DNA of 64,000 bases from Paenibacillus sp. FSL R5-0766. Its GTDB lineage: Bacteria > Bacillota > Bacilli > Paenibacillales > Paenibacillaceae. The position numbers and the translations under genes are program-made. The stretch is from contig NZ_CP150227.1 in the NCBI RefSeq assembly GCF_037971845.1, positions 5,704,001 to 5,768,000 on the forward strand. Direction: 5' to 3'. Shown here one piece after another: positions 61,886 to 64,000 of the stretch. The notes below the pieces were generated by a model. That model was not told where the DNA came from and made no database searches. It worked only from the letters and a program-made list of their open reading frames with translations. Position 1 is the first letter of the stretch. Every line of letters begins with the position of its first letter.

Positions 61886-63958
61886 TTAAATAGTTTGTAA
61901 TTGTGTTGATATATCACTTAGTTGTTTGAATGACATGTAAAGGAATGGGAAGACCAGATATAGTGCAATCAGCAGTGCACCTGGTGTCCAGCCAAATAAC
62001 TTGCCATACGATGTTTTCTTTCGAATCAAACGCTCAAGGCGTTCCTTCTTCTGCTCAGCATAGTACTCTTGTTCCATCTCCAGATCGTCAAACGCTTCAC
62101 GTAACGAAAGCTTATCTACCGCTTGCATTAGACGCTTCACGATTCTACCAAACGAATCGAACGGAGCATCCGATTTCAGCATTTTCAAGGCTTCCTCTGC
62201 ACCACTATCATAATTGAGCAGACATTTTTGTAGCGCTGGTCTGAAAATGATACTGTATCGTTCCATCCACTCAAGTACGGTCTCCACAGAGATCCGTTCA
62301 AATTCACACAGAATCGAGATTAACACATGGAATTGGTCCACTTCATTTTGCATTTCCAATGCGCGTAACCGACGCTGAAATTGTAAAATCCATATGGTGA
62401 TGTGATATCCTGTAACTCCAAAGCCTATAGCGATAAGGAGTTCCCACCATTTCAGATACTCGTTGTTCACAACAGTTACTTTACCGATAATCCGATTGAC
62501 AGTATTATTCATAGCCACATCTGTTAATGGCTCATTTGAATGAGTTTCTATGGACTGAACAACCTGTTCTCGCGTCAAATCTTTATTTGTCCGAAGATCT
62601 TCGATAATTTGGTTGTCCATTGTCGTTACCTGATTAGCACGTTCCAATTCATCCGCATTCATATATCCAAGAATGTTCGTTGCTTCTGACGTCGGTTTGC
62701 TGAAGATATGGTGTACGCTGTTGTAATGTAAAAACACAGAGAACACAATTACACCAATAAACGCGGAGACAGAGATAACGATTCGGTGAATATACAACCA
62801 TTCCAATGTTAGATGAGAGTTTGCCTCTTTGAGGAGCATGTTGGTTCGATGATGCTTCCTCGTATTTGGAGATGGGACCAAACGATCCACGATCCACTTG
62901 ACCCAAGACCAAGAATATGCTTTCTTTTCCCACTCTTTTCGCGGACCTTTAGCTACATATTTGGCTTCATCATTCTCCGATAATTTACGAATTAGCGAGT
63001 AACAGATTACAGCTGAAGCGTATATGAACATTCGAACTAAAAAACCAATTCTGCTGTCATAGAACTCTGTCGTAATTGGAAAATAGTTTTCCGCCCAACG
63101 TTGCAACGGAAACGACAGCAGGATTGGAATAAGTGCAAGTAAGGTCAATCCGCCTAATTTGTAACGTAATTTTTGCCTTCTCATCAGGTCATATCTGATC
63201 TCTTGCACAAATTTATTAATGGCATTCAGATACATGGAACCCTTTTGAACGTTGCGGTCACCGTACTCCATAATTAAATGAGACACTCCGGAAAAAACTT
63301 TTAAATAACGGTTAGGCGCAACCGCATAGTATTTTTCCAGCTCTCGAGCAGGATCCTTGGATGTTAATACTTCGTGAATCCTCTCCGTCTGGAGCTTGAT
63401 GTCATGTGGTGACGATTGGGCAGCCTGATACAAGGCCTCATCAACCATCCGCACTTCCTGATAATGATGACGATCATCCTCCAGAACGTTCGAGAACTGT
63501 TTTAACAGACGATCTTCAACCCGGTTCACAAAAATATCAATGCACAGTTCGTTTATAACGATAGCTGCTAATGCTCCAAAGAATAATGCCATCCAACTTT
63601 TGCTGATTATTGCCAGTACAATAAGTCCAATAATGATAGATCCTAGCGTCAAATACGTAATTCGCATCGTTTCTTTACGCAATGAGTACTCATCGTAGGT
63701 GTTGATCGCAGTCAGACGTTTACGAATCTTCAGAATCTGTGACTTGACGATCGGAACCTTGATCAGTTGATGATATGATTTCTGGTAAAATACCAACAAT
63801 TGTCGTGGTGTTTTTCCTGTTACATTTTTAGAAGAAGGCCATACATTCTCACGATTCTTCTTCCGCTTGCGATCTTTGAGAATAAGATAAAGAAGTATTC
63901 CGCCCGAAATAAGCAGGGCACCGCCCGCAATGGCAAAAATCCATATCCACTTATTCAT
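61886..63958 (-). CDS. TadB/TadC-like membrane protein (type II secretion F domain)
   Basis: 690 aa, longer than a usual TadB or TadC (~300 aa), as if two such modules were joined. Membrane helices lie at about residues 6-26, 105-145, 275-330, 390-410, 500-520 and near the C-terminus. The C-terminal third has a T2SSF-like pattern: an amphipathic stretch (EFERISVETVLEWMERY), KSDAPFDSFGRIVKRLM, then EQKKERLERLIRKKTSYGK and two helices (GALLIALYLVFPFLYMSF). Such proteins form the inner-membrane platform of Flp/Tad pili. It overlaps the preceding gene by 3 nt. Confidence 0.7.
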   Translation of the reverse strand: MNKWIWIFAIAGGALLISGGILLYLILKDRKRKKNRENVWPSSKNVTGKTPRQLLVFYQKSYHQLIKVPIVKSQILKIRKRLTAINTYDEYSLRKETMRITYLTLGSIIIGLIVLAIISKSWMALFFGALAAIVINELCIDIFVNRVEDRLLKQFSNVLEDDRHHYQEVRMVDEALYQAAQSSPHDIKLQTERIHEVLTSKDPARELEKYYAVAPNRYLKVFSGVSHLIMEYGDRNVQKGSMYLNAINKFVQEIRYDLMRRQKLRYKLGGLTLLALIPILLSFPLQRWAENYFPITTEFYDSRIGFLVRMFIYASAVICYSLIRKLSENDEAKYVAKGPRKEWEKKAYSWSWVKWIVDRLVPSPNTRKHHRTNMLLKEANSHLTLEWLYIHRIVISVSAFIGVIVFSVFLHYNSVHHIFSKPTSEATNILGYMNADELERANQVTTMDNQIIEDLRTNKDLTREQVVQSIETHSNEPLTDVAMNNTVNRIIGKVTVVNNEYLKWWELLIAIGFGVTGYHITIWILQFQRRLRALEMQNEVDQFHVLISILCEFERISVETVLEWMERYSIIFRPALQKCLLNYDSGAEEALKMLKSDAPFDSFGRIVKRLMQAVDKLSLREAFDDLEMEQEYYAEQKKERLERLIRKKTSYGKLFGWTPGALLIALYLVFPFLYMSFKQLSDISTQLQTI

Positions 63959-64000
63959 TGAGCCTGCCCCCAGTGTGCATTCAGAAACTGTCCGAAGTTC
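63955..64000 (-). CDS. C-terminal end of the upstream gene of the Tad-like block (rest outside window)
   Basis: Only the last 14 codons and the stop are visible (ending FGQFLNAHWGQAQ). The stop overlaps the start of the TadC-like gene as ATGA, showing that they belong to one operon. Too little remains to name the protein; another Tad platform protein or the ATPase would fit. Confidence 0.5.
   Translation of the reverse strand, partial: NFGQFLNAHWGQAQ

Noticed and set aside
1..64000. tRNA, rRNA or CRISPR arrays
   Set aside because: No cloverleaf with a CCA-type end, no rRNA-like stretch and no repeat-spacer array was seen by reading; only a covariance search could exclude them fully.

Overview
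The window looks like a chromosomal segment of a spore-forming Bacillota bacterium, most likely Paenibacillus. Reasons: two alpha/beta-type small acid-soluble spore proteins behind sigma-G-like promoters, sporulation proteins of the YlbJ, LytH and YunB types, a tryptophan T-box, S-layer-homology proteins, and YutD, YycC, DUF2225, YlaF and YusF family genes. The identification is by gene content only; no rRNA or tRNA gene was seen.

Positions 1-30300 are housekeeping: the start of a metal-binding ABC lipoprotein; two tandem class B penicillin-binding proteins; a membrane transglutaminase and its partner; an MFS permease; a small Toprim protein; SCO1-like and YdjM-like proteins; two SASPs flanking trpS (with T-box) and an aldose epimerase; pepF; yycC plus a coupled small gene; DUF2225; a truncated globin; ylbJ; NAD kinase; yutD-lipA; a LytH-like M23 peptidase; yunB; and a pentose-phosphate group (transaldolase-like, gnd, zwf) with a divergent HxlR regulator. 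This part also holds a roughly 150-nt structured element in two copies with compensatory changes (8256-8405 plus strand, 27546-27700 minus strand) and a roughly 168-bp palindromic-ended MITE-like element.

Positions 30300-45300 are an accessory region, almost all on the minus strand. After an AraC-type pseudogene comes a tandemly duplicated cassette of about 6.4 kb, in transcription order: SLH-domain surface protein, large secreted protein of about 1120 aa, small lipoprotein, and a class-3 lipase with a C-terminal helical domain. The second-transcribed cassette also has a small WXG-type protein. Lipase, lipoprotein and WXG-like protein resemble the reverse-arranged type VII toxin TslA with its lipoprotein immunity and helper proteins. 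In the upstream cassette the lipase has a nonsense codon and the large protein is split at an A10 tract. The last 504 residues of the two large proteins are nearly identical, while their N-terminal halves have diverged. A relic of a third SLH protein lies further upstream.

Positions 45800-64000 are a long minus-strand block: a Tad-like membrane/pilus gene set (63958-59430), then an EssC/EccC ATPase, an EsxA-like WXG100 protein, a VWA protein, a YukD/EsaB-like ubiquitin fold, a tail-anchored kinase-like protein, a protein with an EspG-like profile, two more WXG100 proteins, and a 1603-aa Rhs toxin with an ESX-like N-terminus and a swapped AT-rich tip, followed by its probable immunity gene. 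Together they suggest an unusual type VII secretion locus without visible EsaA/EssA genes. Its substrates would be the Rhs toxin beside it and probably the lipase cassettes nearby.
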